DNA of 64,000 nt from Ovis canadensis (Eukaryota > Chordata > Mammalia > Artiodactyla > Bovidae). The notes beneath the pieces were generated by a model, which worked only from the letters and a program-made list of their open reading frames with translations, had not been told where the DNA came from and made no database searches. Within the stretch, counting starts at the first letter, position 1. Each line of letters starts with the position of its first letter. The position numbers and the translations under genes were made by a program. The stretch lies in NCBI RefSeq assembly GCF_042477335.2, contig NC_091249.1, positions 51,196,001 to 51,260,000 on the forward strand, read 5' to 3'. Positions 22,303-33,025 of the stretch are shown piece by piece.

Positions 22303-22765
22303 TTGGTGGTACTAGTGGTAAAGACTCCAGTACTCTTGCCTGGAAAATCCCATGGACAGAGGAGCCTGGAAGGCTGCAGTCCGTGGGGTCGCTGAGGGTC
22401 GGACACGACTTGAGAGACTTCACTTTCACTTTTCACTTTCACGCACTGGAGAAGGAAATGGCAACCCACTCCAGTGTTCTTGAGTGGAGAATCCCAGGGA
22501 CGGGGGAGCCTGGTAAGCTGCCGTCTATGGGGTCGCACAGAGTTGGGCATGACTGAAGTGACTAAGCAGTAGCAGCAATGGTAAAGAACCTGCCTGCCAA
22601 TGCAGGAGATGTAAGAGACACGAGTTCTATCCCTGGGTCAGGAAGATCCGCTGGAGGAGGAAATAGCAACCCACTCCAGTATTCTTACCTGGAGAATCCC
22701 ATGGACAGAAGAGCCCAGTGAGTTCTAGTCCATGGAATCGCCAAGAGACACAACTGAAGTGACTT
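22303..22765 (+). mobile_element. Bov-tA SINE split by a BOV-A2
   Basis: The tRNA-like head starts at about 22303 and resumes at 22579 ('ggtaaagaacctgcctgccaatgcagg', then a BovA monomer to about 22765). The inner BOV-A2 occupies 22325-22578, with tggtaaaga duplicated at 22316-22324 and 22579-22587. Confidence 0.9.
22325..22578 (+). mobile_element. BOV-A2 SINE inside Bov-tA
   Basis: Dimeric BovA that inserted into the head of an older Bov-tA. The 9-bp duplicated target comes from the tRNA-like head itself, giving a direct relative date for the two subfamilies at this site. Confidence 0.9.
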
Positions 22766-23022
22766 AGCATACTTTATGCTATATATTTAAATTATAAAAT
22801 ATAATTCAATAAAATGTTTAAATTATATATATTTAACTTACTGAATGCTATATAACAACACAAAAGGCTAAATTACAGGTCAAAGGAAACTATTGCTATA
22901 TGGAGAATAAGACTTGAGGTGATCCTTGAATCTAAGAGAACAGCTTGAACAGGACTTGGAAGTAGGGATTAAGTATGGGGTCAGACAGGAGGAACCATAG
23001 TGCCCTAGGAAAATATCTTGTT

Positions 23023-23093
23023 AGATTTGAACATATTGGTTTCAATAATTAAATGTAGTACATTTAATTATTGAAACCAATATGTTCAAATCT
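23023..23093. repeat. Perfect 35-bp palindrome with a 1-nt spacer
   Basis: Bases 23023-23057 are the exact reverse complement of 23059-23093, with a single g at 23058 between them. The arms are AT-rich but not simple sequence. The first mismatches fall at 23022 against 23094. No TSD, terminal repeat of a known element or terminator context is visible. Confidence 0.95.
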
Positions 23094-23341
23094 GATAGCA
23101 ATGGTGCTACACCATCAAATACATCTAATTTCTTAAAGATATGTAAAGAAACAAAAACTGTTCTCCTTAGCACAGAACCATCTACAGGCTCAAAGTGGGC
23201 TTTCAAAGAATCATAAGATAAGGGATCAATAAGCATTAAGTCAGAGGCACCCCACAGACAGATTCCAAAATTCCATTGCTTCATGACATTTAGCCACACT
23301 ATTTCCATGGAAATTCTAAGAGTAAAAAAGGTCATGTGCAT
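23042..23341 (-). other. Unidentified 99-codon open frame, possible pseudogene fragment
   Basis: The reverse strand is open from 23341 to 23042. Its middle part (MKQWNFGICLWGASDLM, SLKAHFEPVDGSVLR, FKKLDVFDGVAPLL) has protein-like composition, unlike the SINE-derived frames nearby, but I do not recognise a family. The 3' 12 codons lie in one arm of the palindrome. The right end runs into the join with a Bov-tA. It could be a fragment of a retrocopy or a coincidental frame. Confidence 0.3.
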
Positions 23342-23562
23342 GCGTGCTAAGTTGCTTCAGTTGTGTCCAACTCTTTACGACCCCATGGACTGTAACCTGC
23401 CAGACTCTTCTATCCATGGGATTCTCCATGCAAGAATACTGGAGTGGGTTGCCATTTCCTCCTCTAAGGGATCTTCCCCACCCAGGGATTGAACCCGTGT
23501 CTCCTGTGGCTCCTGAACTGCAGGCGGATTCTTTACCGCTAAGCCACCAGGGAAGTCCCTAA
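23339..23562 (-). mobile_element. Bov-tA SINE, antisense
   Basis: Reverse BovA monomer ('gctaagttgcttcagttgtgtcc', 'gactgtaacctgccag') with the tRNA-like head ending 'gctaagccaccagggaagtcc'. Possible imperfect TSD aaaaaggtca / aaagaagtca. Confidence 0.9.
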
Positions 23563-24890
23563 AGAAGTCACTGTTCAGCCAATTTAAACAAGCAATCTAA
23601 CATAATTCAGCTCCTATTTAAGTTGCCATCTTTCAAAATGAAAAAAAAAAATCACTAAAATAATGGCTTATCTTCAACTACTTGAATAGAGTCTACAGAA
23701 GGAATTACCACTAAGTGTCTGCAAAAAAGGAACAGAGTCTAGATACCAACACTCTCTTCTCAATCATAACAGAAACAAAACATCTCTAAAAGAATGCAAA
23801 GGCAGGAAAGGTGACCCAAAAATGAGACTTGTTATATTACAGTTGGTAGCGTCCTGGAAAATCTCCAATTTGTAAGATACTGTTTGTCATTTTTGTTCAA
23901 CACATCCATCATCTTGATCTATGCGAAGAACAATCACTGACAAGAAAATTTTAAATCTTGACGTTCTACCTACCAAACCTGTCAAAATTGCTCTGAAAGC
24001 CTGGAGGCATTGGAACCTTAACAGTCCTCTCTGATTGATTCTTACTTCTAAATAATCTACCATTCAAGAAATCTGATACCAAGCTCTTCATCAACTGATC
24101 ATATGAGCTTTACTGTTTCTCCAATTTAAAAAAGTAAATGCACACCTACACACACACACACACACACACACACACCCCGATGCTCTATATGCCTACACAC
24201 ACATGCTCTATTTCCCAGTTTATACTCAGCCTCAGTTTAAGACAAGTGTGTAAAAACAGAATCCAAACACAATGAGTAATAGTTATTTACTGGGTCCTTG
24301 GACACTAGTTATTCCTCCCAAAAACTCTACGTGGTAGGTTTCAGGATTTTAGAACACTTTTATCATGATTTTACAAGTTAGGAAACTCAAAATCAAACAT
24401 CTGGTAATTTCTTAAATTCAAAATGGGAATGCTGATAATTGAAGCACAATGTATCTAATTTCAACTAAAAGGCACTGCCTCTGACAGGAAAAAATAAAGA
24501 CAGTAGACTTTCACTTATTCATATTCAGTGACTATATACAAGAACACTGGAGTCAGGCTGGCTGGATTCAAAACCAGCTCAACCGCTTACACCATGTGTG
24601 TCTTTGATCCTCAGTTATCTAACACATAAGTTAAAGACGGTAAGAGTACCTACGGCATAAGACTGTCGTGAACGTTCAACAAATGCGTATATGTAAAAGG
24701 CCTGAAACACTGTCTATCATCGTACAGAACGGAAACATACTACTTCTGTGGCAGGGGGAAATGGTACACGACGATCAGGATTCCCAAGGAAAATCTTAAT
24801 TTCTGGGCAAAATAACCTAGACCACTAACCAACAGAAAACAGTAGCCTAGAGGAGATAGGGAGCGTGAGGAGAAAGGGGCTGGGGGACCC
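23563..24890. other. Unassigned sequence with a CA microsatellite and two MIR copies
   Basis: Mostly non-repetitive sequence leading into the CpG island. It contains an uninterrupted (CA)n tract at about 24149-24175 and diverged MIR-like segments at about 24270-24440 and 24540-24720 ('ggattcaaaaccagctcaacc', 'gtacctacggcataagactgtcgtgaacg'). No exon recognised. Confidence 0.5.
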
Positions 24891-25392
24891 AGTCGACCTG
24901 ACTCCGAGAGAGGTCCCGGCTGTGAGGCCCCACGAAAGGAGGCGGCATAGACGGAGCCCCCTCCCTGGGTGCTCAGCGTGAGGAAGACGCCTTCGAGAGT
25001 TGAGCGGGGACCGGAGCCGGTCGCAGGAGACCCAGAAGGGCCGAAAGGGACCTGGGGAGAAGGCAGGCCGCACCCTCGGTTTGAGGGGAGCGGGCCCGGC
25101 AGTCGAGGGAGGAAGACCATTCGGGGTCCCCAGCGCCCCAACCGGCGTCGAGGCGCCCAGTATCCTGAGGGGCCATCCTCGGTGTCCTAACGGCCTACCC
25201 TGGCGTCCCGAAGAGCCGTCCTGTCAGCAGGCGCCCACCTTGGCGTCCGAAGAGACCCGCCTCAGCATCAAGAAGGTCCTAACCCCAAGTCAGAGACTCC
25301 GCTCGGGAGAAGAGTGGGCCGCGCCCCCACTGAGGGAGAAGAGGAGGCGGGAAGAAGGCGGCTGGAGGTGTGCCGAAGCGGCTGGTACTCAC

Positions 25393-25530
25393 CGACCGTC
25401 GGCGCCGCGCGGATGAGCCCCTCCGCTCCGGTCCTGTTGGCCGCGAGCGGCCGCAGCTCGTCAGGAATCTGAGGCGGGCGAGCGCGCGCGAACCTGAAAC
25501 ACCGCGGGGTCGCGACGCGCTCTCGGGGCG
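25393..25530 (-). other. UIMC1: Putative non-coding first exon of UIMC1
   Basis: UIMC1 (RAP80) is the ubiquitin-binding subunit that targets the BRCA1-A complex to K63-linked chains at DNA breaks. What is seen: within the CpG island the reverse strand carries a textbook splice donor, exon ending at 25393 followed by GTGAGT (25392-25387). The transcription start is not visible; the right limit is set roughly at the GC box and NRF1-type motif. The remaining gene would extend leftward, so 1-25392 would be its first intron. I could not recognise the first coding exon of UIMC1 in that interval, which fits a long intron 1 but also means the assignment rests on strand, promoter features and synteny with ZNF346. 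Confidence 0.55.
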
Positions 25531-25531
25531 G

Positions 25532-25541
25532 GCGCATGCGC
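25532..25541. promoter_or_regulatory. NRF1-type site
   Basis: The palindromic core gcgcatgcgc is embedded in ggcgcatgcgcggg and directly adjoins a GC box. This matches the NRF1 consensus (tandem GCA half-sites) common in CpG-island promoters of housekeeping genes. Confidence 0.7.
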
Positions 25542-25625
25542 GGGCGCCCAAGGACGGAACCAAGCCGCACTGAGGGGGGAGGCTGCCACCAGGACATACC
25601 AACTGTGTGAGGTGGGGGGTCGCCA

Positions 25626-26290
25626 TCAACCGGAGGCAGATTTCATCTCCATGAGTCGACTGGGCACATCCCAGTGGTCTCGCAGTCTGTTCGTTTGCTT
25701 TATCATTTGCCAGTACTTTGAGGGGAACCAAAGAGTAGTAGTAACAGAGTCCGTGAAACCCTACCGTGAAACCTTGAAAGTCTTCTCTGCCACATCAAGC
25801 CTCGTCTGGCCCTGTTTTTGCGTGTAACTTGTTACACTGAAATTATCTGTTCATAAGATAATGAAAACAATCTACGGATGGTAAATGTTATTAAAGTCTG
25901 ACCATTTCAGGAGAAGGGACTCTGGGAAGTGGAATGCAAGGTAGAAGCATAAAATAAGCCACCTGTGGTGAAATTTAAAACCTGCTTTTTTATGACCCAG
26001 CAATTTCATGTCTACAAGTGTGCAGAAGACATGTTCATATTCAGGCCCTCTTCCTTGTGAAAAATATAAACAAAGGAAATGTACAATAAGATGTGAATGA
26101 ATAAAACGATATGTTCTATAATAAAATATTACATTTAAGACTCATAAATGAGTACTATATATATCGACATTTGACAGCTCGTAAGAGTTGTTGAATAGTA
26201 ATGTGTCAATAAATATGTTACTGACAATTTGGTCCTTGTCACCACACCAAATGAGATTGATGGGGACAAAGTTTTGAGGATAAAGGAAGA
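25626..26290. other. Promoter flank, no gene recognised
   Basis: Composition falls quickly from GC-rich to AT-rich. Around 25980-26100 there are L1-like scraps ('tatgacccagcaatttcatgtc'). Nothing else can be supported. Confidence 0.4.
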
Positions 26291-26302
26291 AGAAATGTAT
26301 TG

Positions 26303-26573
26303 CTGCTGCTGCTGCTAAGTCACTTCAGTCGTGTCCGACTCTGTGACCCCATAGACGGCAGCCCACCAGGCTCCCCCGTCCCTGGGATTCTCCACTCAAG
26401 AACACTGGAGTGGGCTGCCATTTCCTTCTCGAATGCATGAATGTGAAAATGAAAGTGCAGTCTCTCAGTCGTGTCCGACTCTTAGCAACCCCACGGACTG
26501 CAGCCTACCAGGCTCTTCCATCCATGGGATTTTCCAGGCAAGAGTACTGGAGTGGGTTGCCATTGCCTTCTCC
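26303..26573 (-). mobile_element. BOV-A2 SINE, antisense, with 12-bp TSD
   Basis: Reverse dimer starting (CTG)n. The direct repeat agaaatgtattg is present at 26291-26302 and 26574-26585. Confidence 0.94.
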
Positions 26574-26585
26574 AGAAATGTATTG

Positions 26586-27360
26586 ATTTGCCACCCAATG
26601 AGGAGGGTGGCAGACTAGAGTCTGGGAAACTATGACCTGCCTTCTGGGGAGAAAGCAGGTGTATTTAAAGAAAAGTCTTGAAGCTGGGGTTAAGGTAAGA
26701 GGAGCAAGCAGAGATGAGTATGTGTACACCATAACAATATGACTTGTGAACTTTCTGCAGATATGGTCCATATAACCCTAGCAAGTAGTAAAGAGCCTGG
26801 CCAAAAATAAACACCCAAAACTTGTTGATTGAATTGAATTGGGAAATGGGGAGATCAGAAAAGCTTTCAGCATAGGGCCAGAAATGTCCTTTTGAAGCAT
26901 CTTACCTCAGAGAAAAATGTTTATCAATTGTTGTTAACAGCCATCTTGCAAGCCTAAAGAGAGCCAGCCTATGGCGTGCAGCCTCTAAAATGGCCCCGGA
27001 TCATCCTGCCTCCTGGCAATCACATTCTTATGGAATTCCTCCTTCCCTTCGAGTGTGAAAGTGAAAGTGAAGTCGCTCAGTCGTGTCCGACTCTTTGCGA
27101 CCCCATGGACTGCAGCCCACCAGGCTCCTCCATCCACGGGATTTTCCAGGCAAGAGTACTGCAGTGGGTTGCCATCTCCTTCTCCAGGGGATCTTCCCGA
27201 CCCAGGGATCGAACCCGGGTCTCCTGCATTGTAGGCAGACACTTTTACCGTCTGAGCCACCAGTGTGGGCTACACTTAATGACTCTCTTTCAAAAAACAT
27301 ATAATACAAGAGAAATGCTGGGACGTCATTTCCAACATTAGGTTATAAAAAGACTCTAGT
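26586..27360. other. Non-coding stretch with an old repeat invaded by Bov-tA
   Basis: From about 26980 to 27360 the sequence resembles an ancient mammalian LTR-like repeat ('gatcatcctgcctcctggcaatcac', 'gagtgtg|ggctacac', 'gacgtcatttccaacattaggttataaaaagact') that is continuous across the SINE at 27058-27261. The rest is unassigned. Confidence 0.4.
27058..27261 (-). mobile_element. Bov-tA SINE, antisense
   Basis: Reverse Bov-tA with a well preserved box B complement ('gggatcgaacccgggtctcc') near 27204-27223. The target agtgtg flanks it at 27052-27057 and 27262-27267. Confidence 0.9.
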
Positions 27361-27707
27361 GGGCTTCCCTGGTGGCTCATCGGTAAAGAATCCACCTGCC
27401 AATGCAGCAGACACATTTTGATCCCTGATGAGGGAAGATCCCACATGCCAGGGAGCAACTAAGCCCACAACTACTTAGCCTGTGCTCTAGAGCCCGGGAG
27501 CCACAACTATTGAGCCTGCGTGCTGCAACTACTAAAGCCCATGCACCTGGAGTCTGTGCTCTGCAATGAAAGAAGCCACACATCTATGAGAAGACTGCAC
27601 ACCACAGGAAGAGTAGCCCCCACTTGCTGCAACTAGAGAAAGCCAGAGCAAAACAACAAAGACCCAGCGCAGCCAAAAATAACATAAATAAATAAATAAT
27701 TTTTTAA
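27361..27707 (+). mobile_element. CHR-type SINE
   Basis: Full-length form with 'gggcttccctggtggctcat' head, 'ggagcaactaagcccacaac' and 'gacccagcgcagccaaaaat' before a (taaa)n tail. Confidence 0.88.
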
Positions 27708-27914
27708 AGTATTTTCATAGGCCTGGGAGGATGGGTGGATACATAATAAGCCAAAAGTAGAGAATACTTCTGGAAAGGGAACTAGAAGTCCAAAACTATG
27801 TTCAGACAAAGAGAACCTTAATTTATCTGTAATGTTCTCATTTTATTTTTACAACTACTCTATAATTTAAAAATAAATAAACCATATATTTATAAAGTAA
27901 ACAAAGCAATCACT

Positions 27915-28301
27915 CAGTTCAGTTCAGTTCAGTCGCTCAGTCGTGCCTGAATCTTTGCAAACCCAGGCCTCCCTGTCCATCACCAACTCCCAGAGCCTAC
28001 CCAAACTCATGTCCATTGAGTTGGTGATGTCATCCAACCATCTCATCCTCTGTTGTCCTCTTCTTCTCCCGCCCTCAATCTTTCCCAGCATCAGGGTCTT
28101 TTCAAATTAGTCAGCTCTTCGCATCAGATGGCCAAAGAATTGGAGTTTCAGCTTCACCATCAGTCCTTCCAATGAACACTCAGGACTGATCTCCTTTAGG
28201 ATGGACTGGCTGAATCTCCTAGCAGTCCAAGGGACTCTCAAGAGTCTTCTCTAACACCACAGTTCAAAAGCATCAATTCTTCGGTGCTCAGCTTTCTTTA
28301 T
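27915..28301 (-). mobile_element. BovB 3' end, antisense, with 11-bp TSD
   Basis: A 387-bp 5'-truncated BovB starting with the reversed terminal repeats (cagtt)n and ending within the C-terminal coding part ('gtgctcagctttcttta'). The repeat aagcaatcact occurs at 27904-27914 and 28302-28312. Confidence 0.93.
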
Positions 28302-28312
28302 AAGCAATCACT

Positions 28313-28751
28313 AGAGACCATTTAATGATTGCTGCATCAGGTGATCTAATCTTTCTGTGCTGATTTTTTTTTCTAAAGTTTTTCTTGCCATTTATGCATA
28401 GAACTTCATGTCATTTTTAAAGTGTATTATTTGTTAACATTAGGAAAATCATTTGTTTACAACGCCTCATGTTCCATGTGAAAATACTACAGTTAGTGTA
28501 AAAAGCCTGGCCCCTCTCTACCTCTTTCCTCACACCTCCCAGAGTAGGACAGACTTATATGACTGATAGGTTTCAGAGAAGGAACCGCACTTGCTTTTCC
28601 CAGTCCTTTCCTCACTCTCCCTCAGATCCACCCACCTGCATGAAGCACATTTTTTCTGCTCGTCTCTGCTATAACTTTTCAGCACATTACACCATCCCTC
28701 ACCTCTACCGTACACACCAAGAAAAGCTGAGACTGTTTAGATGTACCCATA
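28313..28751. other. Unassigned sequence
   Basis: No gene or repeat recognised; pyrimidine-rich between about 28500 and 28700. Confidence 0.4.
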
Positions 28752-28761
28752 ACATGGCAAG

Positions 28762-28988
28762 GGCTTCCCAGGTGGCACTAGTGGTAAAGAATCTGCCTGC
28801 AAATGCAGGAGAAGAGATGTAGGTTTGATCCTTGGGTCAGGAAGATCCCCTGAAGGAGGGCATGGCAACCCACTCCCATATTCTTGCCTGGTGAATCCCA
28901 TGAACAGGGGAGCCTGGTGGGTTGCAGTCCATAAGGTTGCACAAAGAGTCAGACATGACTGAAGCAACTTAGCACATGCACACACATG
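28762..28988 (+). mobile_element. Bov-tA SINE with 10-bp TSD
   Basis: The sense element from 'ggcttcccaggtggcactag' to 'gaagcaacttagcacatgc' lies between acatggcaag at 28752-28761 and 28989-28998. Confidence 0.92.
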
Positions 28989-28998
28989 ACATGGCAAG

Positions 28999-29675
28999 CC
29001 CATCCAATTCAGGATTGAAATATAAGCAAACTCAGTTGGTTAACACACTAGTCTTTCAATCCATTCCAATCTTGGCCAAAGAACAGGAATGTTATTTATT
29101 GACCTCCTCAAACCACAATAATTAGGAAGCTGATAATTCTTTACTTTCCTTCAAAAAAAAAAATGTAGGGCTATATAATTATCTACTCCTATAAAACTAT
29201 AGCAAAAGAGAACAGTACCAAAGCACATGTGCACAGCATCCAAGAAAATGCTAGAAGAGTCTCAAGTATATGCATACGGCACTTGGTTAGCCATGATGTA
29301 ATCTTCTCTTTTTTCTTTTCATTTCTTTTTTCATTTTTTGACCTCAGCATTTGTTATACCATTGGGCTCTTTCAAATCTATATTTCTATTTATTTAAAAA
29401 TAGAAATATTTATATTTATAGGGAATACACACCATTAGATAGTGTTCTTGATTCCATTTAGAAATAGATTTTTCCTTCCCTTTTTTAAAGCTTGCATCCC
29501 AGTTTAACTGAAGAACAGCTTGAAATTGCAAGCAAGCTATTTTTTTTGACCATTATAATTAACAAATACTCAAATATTTGAATCTGAATCTTTTTAGATA
29601 TTATAAATCAGATTAAAGAAACATCTACCTTCAGTCATACAAAAATACATATACATAAGTTTATCCATTGGAGAT
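28999..29675. other. Unassigned AT-rich sequence
   Basis: Poly-purine and poly-pyrimidine runs, for example the T/C-rich tract 29303-29341, and the short palindromic 'atttctatttatttaaaaatagaaat' at about 29383-29408. No coding potential recognised. Confidence 0.4.
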
Positions 29676-29813
29676 TTTATTTTACTTTGGGGGGTTTTCT
29701 TTTGGCTGTGTCACATGGCTTGCAGCATCTTAATTCCCTGACCAGGGATTGAACCTGTGCCCCCTGCAATGGAAGCATTGAGTCCTAACCACTGGACTGC
29801 CAGGGAACTCCCT
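29676..29813 (-). mobile_element. Short CHR-type SINE, antisense
   Basis: The plus strand runs 'ggctgtgtcacatggcttgc', 'ccctgaccagggattgaacc', 'ccactggactgccagggaac'. It lacks the long 3' body. Confidence 0.82.
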
Positions 29814-29819
29814 CGCTGG

Positions 29820-30640
29820 TGATTCTAAAATGCTGAAAATAAATGTTCAGTCATAGGAGAACAAAATATCCAGTTACAGGACTACTGGGACTTAGTATAG
29901 CCACTATGGAGGACAGCATGAAAGTTCCTTAAAAAACTAAAATTAGAGCTACTATATGATCCACCAATCCTGCTCTTAGGCATATATCTAGAGAAAACCA
30001 TAATTTGAAAATATAAAGCACCCCAATGTTCGTTGCAGCACCATTTACAATAGCCAGGACAAGGAAGCAACCTAAATGTCCACCAACAGAGGAGTGAATA
30101 AGAAAGATGTGGTACATATATACAATGGAATATTCCTTGGCCATAAAAAGTGAAATAATGCTGTCTGCAGCAGCATGTATGGACCTCAGGTGAAGTCAGA
30201 CAGAGAAAGACATATCATATGATATTACTTATATGTGGAATATTTTAAAAAAGAGTATAGATGAACTTATTTATAAAACAGAAATAGAGGTTTTCTATAG
30301 AGGTAGAAAACAAACTTACGGTCACCAGGGAGTAAGGGGAGAAGGGATAAATTAGGAGATTGGGATTGATACAAACTGCCTTGAAAAAGGGCTTCCCTGG
30401 TGGCTCAGATGGTAAAGCATCTGCCTGCAGTGCAGGAGACCTGGGTTCAGTCCCTGGGTTGGGAAGATCCCCTGGAGAAGGAGATGGCAACCCACTCCAG
30501 TACTCTTGCCTGGAAAATTCCACGGACTGAGGAGCCTGGTAGGCTACAGTCCATGGGGGTCACACAGAGTCGGACACGACTGAGTGACTTCACTTCACTT
30601 CACTTCACCTTGAAAAAACAGAAAATCACCTAGGAAAAAG
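29820..30640 (+). mobile_element. L1 3' end, split by Bov-tA
   Basis: Sense L1 from the C-terminal ORF2 area ('gtatagccactatggaggacag', 'agctactatatgatccaccaatcc') to an A-rich end. The Bov-tA at 30389-30607 interrupts it. Confidence 0.75.
30389..30607 (+). mobile_element. Bov-tA SINE with 10-bp TSD
   Basis: Well preserved sense copy ending in tandem 'cacttcacttcacttcac'. The duplication ccttgaaaaa lies at 30379-30388 and 30608-30617. Confidence 0.93.
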
Positions 30641-31469
30641 CCTAAAGTTAATTCTTATCATGTGCTTGAAATACACAGCTCACGCTACTTGAGACTTCAG
30701 ACTTGGGCAAATTAGCAGAACTTAAAGCCAAGGGAAAAGAAAAAAAGGCAAAGGGACATTTAAAATCTCAAACATGAGATTTCTGTCTGTCTGGATATGT
30801 AGGTCTTAGTGTGTGTCTTTGTCTTTTGATGATATTGCTACAATTAATTTGTAAATAAGCTAGAATTTAATTGGCTTAAAGAAAAGTAAGTGCTTACGAA
30901 ACAAATAATTCTAAATACAAGATAAATTAAACTGAATGAATTTCAGGTTCACATGAACTGGGAAATATTCAATATTAAATTAATACCTGGTATCAATATT
31001 AATGTTTGTTAATCTAATTAATATGGACATATCTAAGAATCATCAACAATAAGTATAATACTTTTATTATGCCTAGATTTAATATAAACTAAATAAGGTC
31101 TTATTATATCTATTGCAAATTTCTCAACAAGGAAAGTCTTGATATGAAAAAACTTTTAAGGAAAGAAAATGCAAATGAGATAAGAGCTTTAGGTGATTTA
31201 TGTTTACTGATCTATAGAGTACTGAAATAAAGGACAGTTCATGGTTGCTTAAGGAAAGTAAGACGTGCTTTTATTAAAAAGGTATAAGGAGTGGAATTGC
31301 ATTTTACTAAGGCAGAAGGAAGTAAGTCTGACTTACAGGTGGCTGTTCTCTGAATCGACAAATAAAGTGATAAATACAGAAAGTGAAGAAAAGGGTTTAT
31401 GGAAAGTGGACCCTGAAAAAAGAGTTTTGTGGATACTACAAGTTTTCTTGAGATGTTGAACTGCCTTTG
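30641..31469. other. Unassigned AT-rich sequence
   Basis: Nothing recognisable as a gene or named repeat. Open frames are short and of low complexity. Confidence 0.4.
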
Positions 31470-32572
31470 AAATCTTTTATTTCTGCTTTATTGACTATGC
31501 CAAAGCCTTTGACTGTGTGGATCACAATAAACTGTGGAAAATTCTGAAAGACATGGGAATACCAGACCACCTGACCTGCCTCTTGAGAAACCTGTATGCA
31601 GGTCAGGAAGCAACAGTTAGAACTGGCCATGGAACAACAGACTGGTTCCAAATAGGAAAATGAGTACGTCAAGGCTGTATATTGTCACCCTGCTTATTTA
31701 ACTTATATGCAGAATACATCATGAAAAACGCTGGGCTGAAAGAAGCACAAACTGGAATCAAAATTGCCGGGAGAAATACTGATAACCTCAGATTAGCAGC
31801 AGCAGCAGATATGCAGATGACACACCCTTACGGCAGACAGTGAAGAACTAAAGAGCTTCTTGATGAAAGTGAAAGAGGAGAGTGAAAAAGTTGGCTTAAA
31901 GATCAACATTCAGAAAACGAAGATCATGGCATCTGGTCCCATCACTTCATGGCAAATAGATGGGGAAATGGTGAAAACTGTCAGACTTTATTTTGGGGGG
32001 CTCCAAAATCACTGCAGATGGTGACTGCAGCCATGAAATTAAAAGACGCTTACTCCTTGAAAGGAAAGTTATGACCAACCTAGATAGCATATTCAAAAGC
32101 AGAGACATTACTTTGCCAACAAAGTTCCATCTAGTCAAGGCTATGGTTTTTCCAGTGGCCATGTATGGATGTGAGAGTTAGACTGTGAAGAAAGCTGAGC
32201 ACCTAAGAATTGATGCTTTTGAACTGTGGTGTTGGAGAAGACTCATGAGAGTCCCTTGGACTGCAAGGAGATCCAACCAGTCCATCCTAAAGGAGATCAG
32301 TTCTGGGTGTTCATCGGAAGGACTGATGTTGAAGCTGAAACTCCAATACTTTGGCCACCTGACTCATTTGAAAAGACCCTGATGCTGGGAAAGATTGAAG
32401 GTAGGAGGAGAAGGGGATGGCAGAAGATGAGATGGTTGGATGGCATCACCGACACAATGGACATGGGTGGACTCCGGGAGTTAGTGATGGACAGGGAGGC
32501 CTGGCATGCTGCAGTTCATGGAGTTGCAAAGAGTCAGACATGACTGAGCGACTGAACTGAACTGAACTGAAC
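31470..32572 (+). mobile_element. BovB LINE, 5' truncated, with disrupted RT
   Basis: Sense BovB from the palm domain (CFIDYAKAFDCVDHNKLWK-type reading at about 31480) to the terminal (gaact)n repeats at 32550-32572. A stop interrupts the frame near 31663 (AAATGA). At 31793-31808, just before the YADD box, an extra tagcagcagcagcag insert breaks the motif. Downstream, the frames 31993-32543 give the usual C-terminus ([24 protein letters not shown]). Confidence 0.92.
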
Positions 32573-33025
32573 TGATTGTTACTTTGGCTAAGTGAATAAC
32601 TATTGTTTCACAGTGACTATAAGCTGGTACAAAACTGGAATTTATTTGGTTTTCTCTTTTTATTAAGAGAACACAGTTTTTTTGGAATGAATGTGACTTT
32701 TGATAACAGACTGTGTGAATTTCTTTGCCTTTGAAAGACTTATATTTGTTTTTAAAGTCTTTTGTTACTTTGATAAAAATGAATAAATATTATTTCATAA
32801 TGATCTATGAAGATAAATTTCATTCTGCTTCTACAAAAAATTAACCCCTCATTGTCAGACTTTTACCATCTTGATGTCCTTGTAACATGGCAACAGCCTA
32901 CTCGTAAATCAGGGAATTTAAAATGGGTAAACAATAGCTTTAATAAAACAGTCAGGGCTCTGGGAAATCCAAGACAGCCACTTGGCTTTCTGGCTCCCAG
33001 ACAAGCTTCATTTTTTATTTGATGG

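Larger units (their letters stand above)
24890..25625. promoter_or_regulatory. UIMC1: CpG island, probable UIMC1 promoter
   Basis: About 0.7 kb of GC-rich, CpG-dense DNA in an otherwise AT-rich, transposon-filled region, and free of SINEs. It contains a GC box ggggcggg at 25525-25532 overlapping an NRF1-type site. A minus-strand splice donor lies at its centre. In human the gene upstream of and divergent from ZNF346 is UIMC1, so the island is assigned to it by synteny. Long open frames on both strands here are by-products of GC richness. Confidence 0.75.

Noticed and set aside
24740-25731. Overlapping GC-rich open frames of 130-150 codons on both strands
   Set aside because: They lie in a CpG island where stop codons are rare; none shows a domain or splice-supported structure.
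7200-30540. tRNA genes suggested by box B-like motifs (ggttcgaatcc type)
   Set aside because: All occur in the tRNA-derived heads of Bov-tA or CHR SINEs, without cloverleaf-forming 3' halves.
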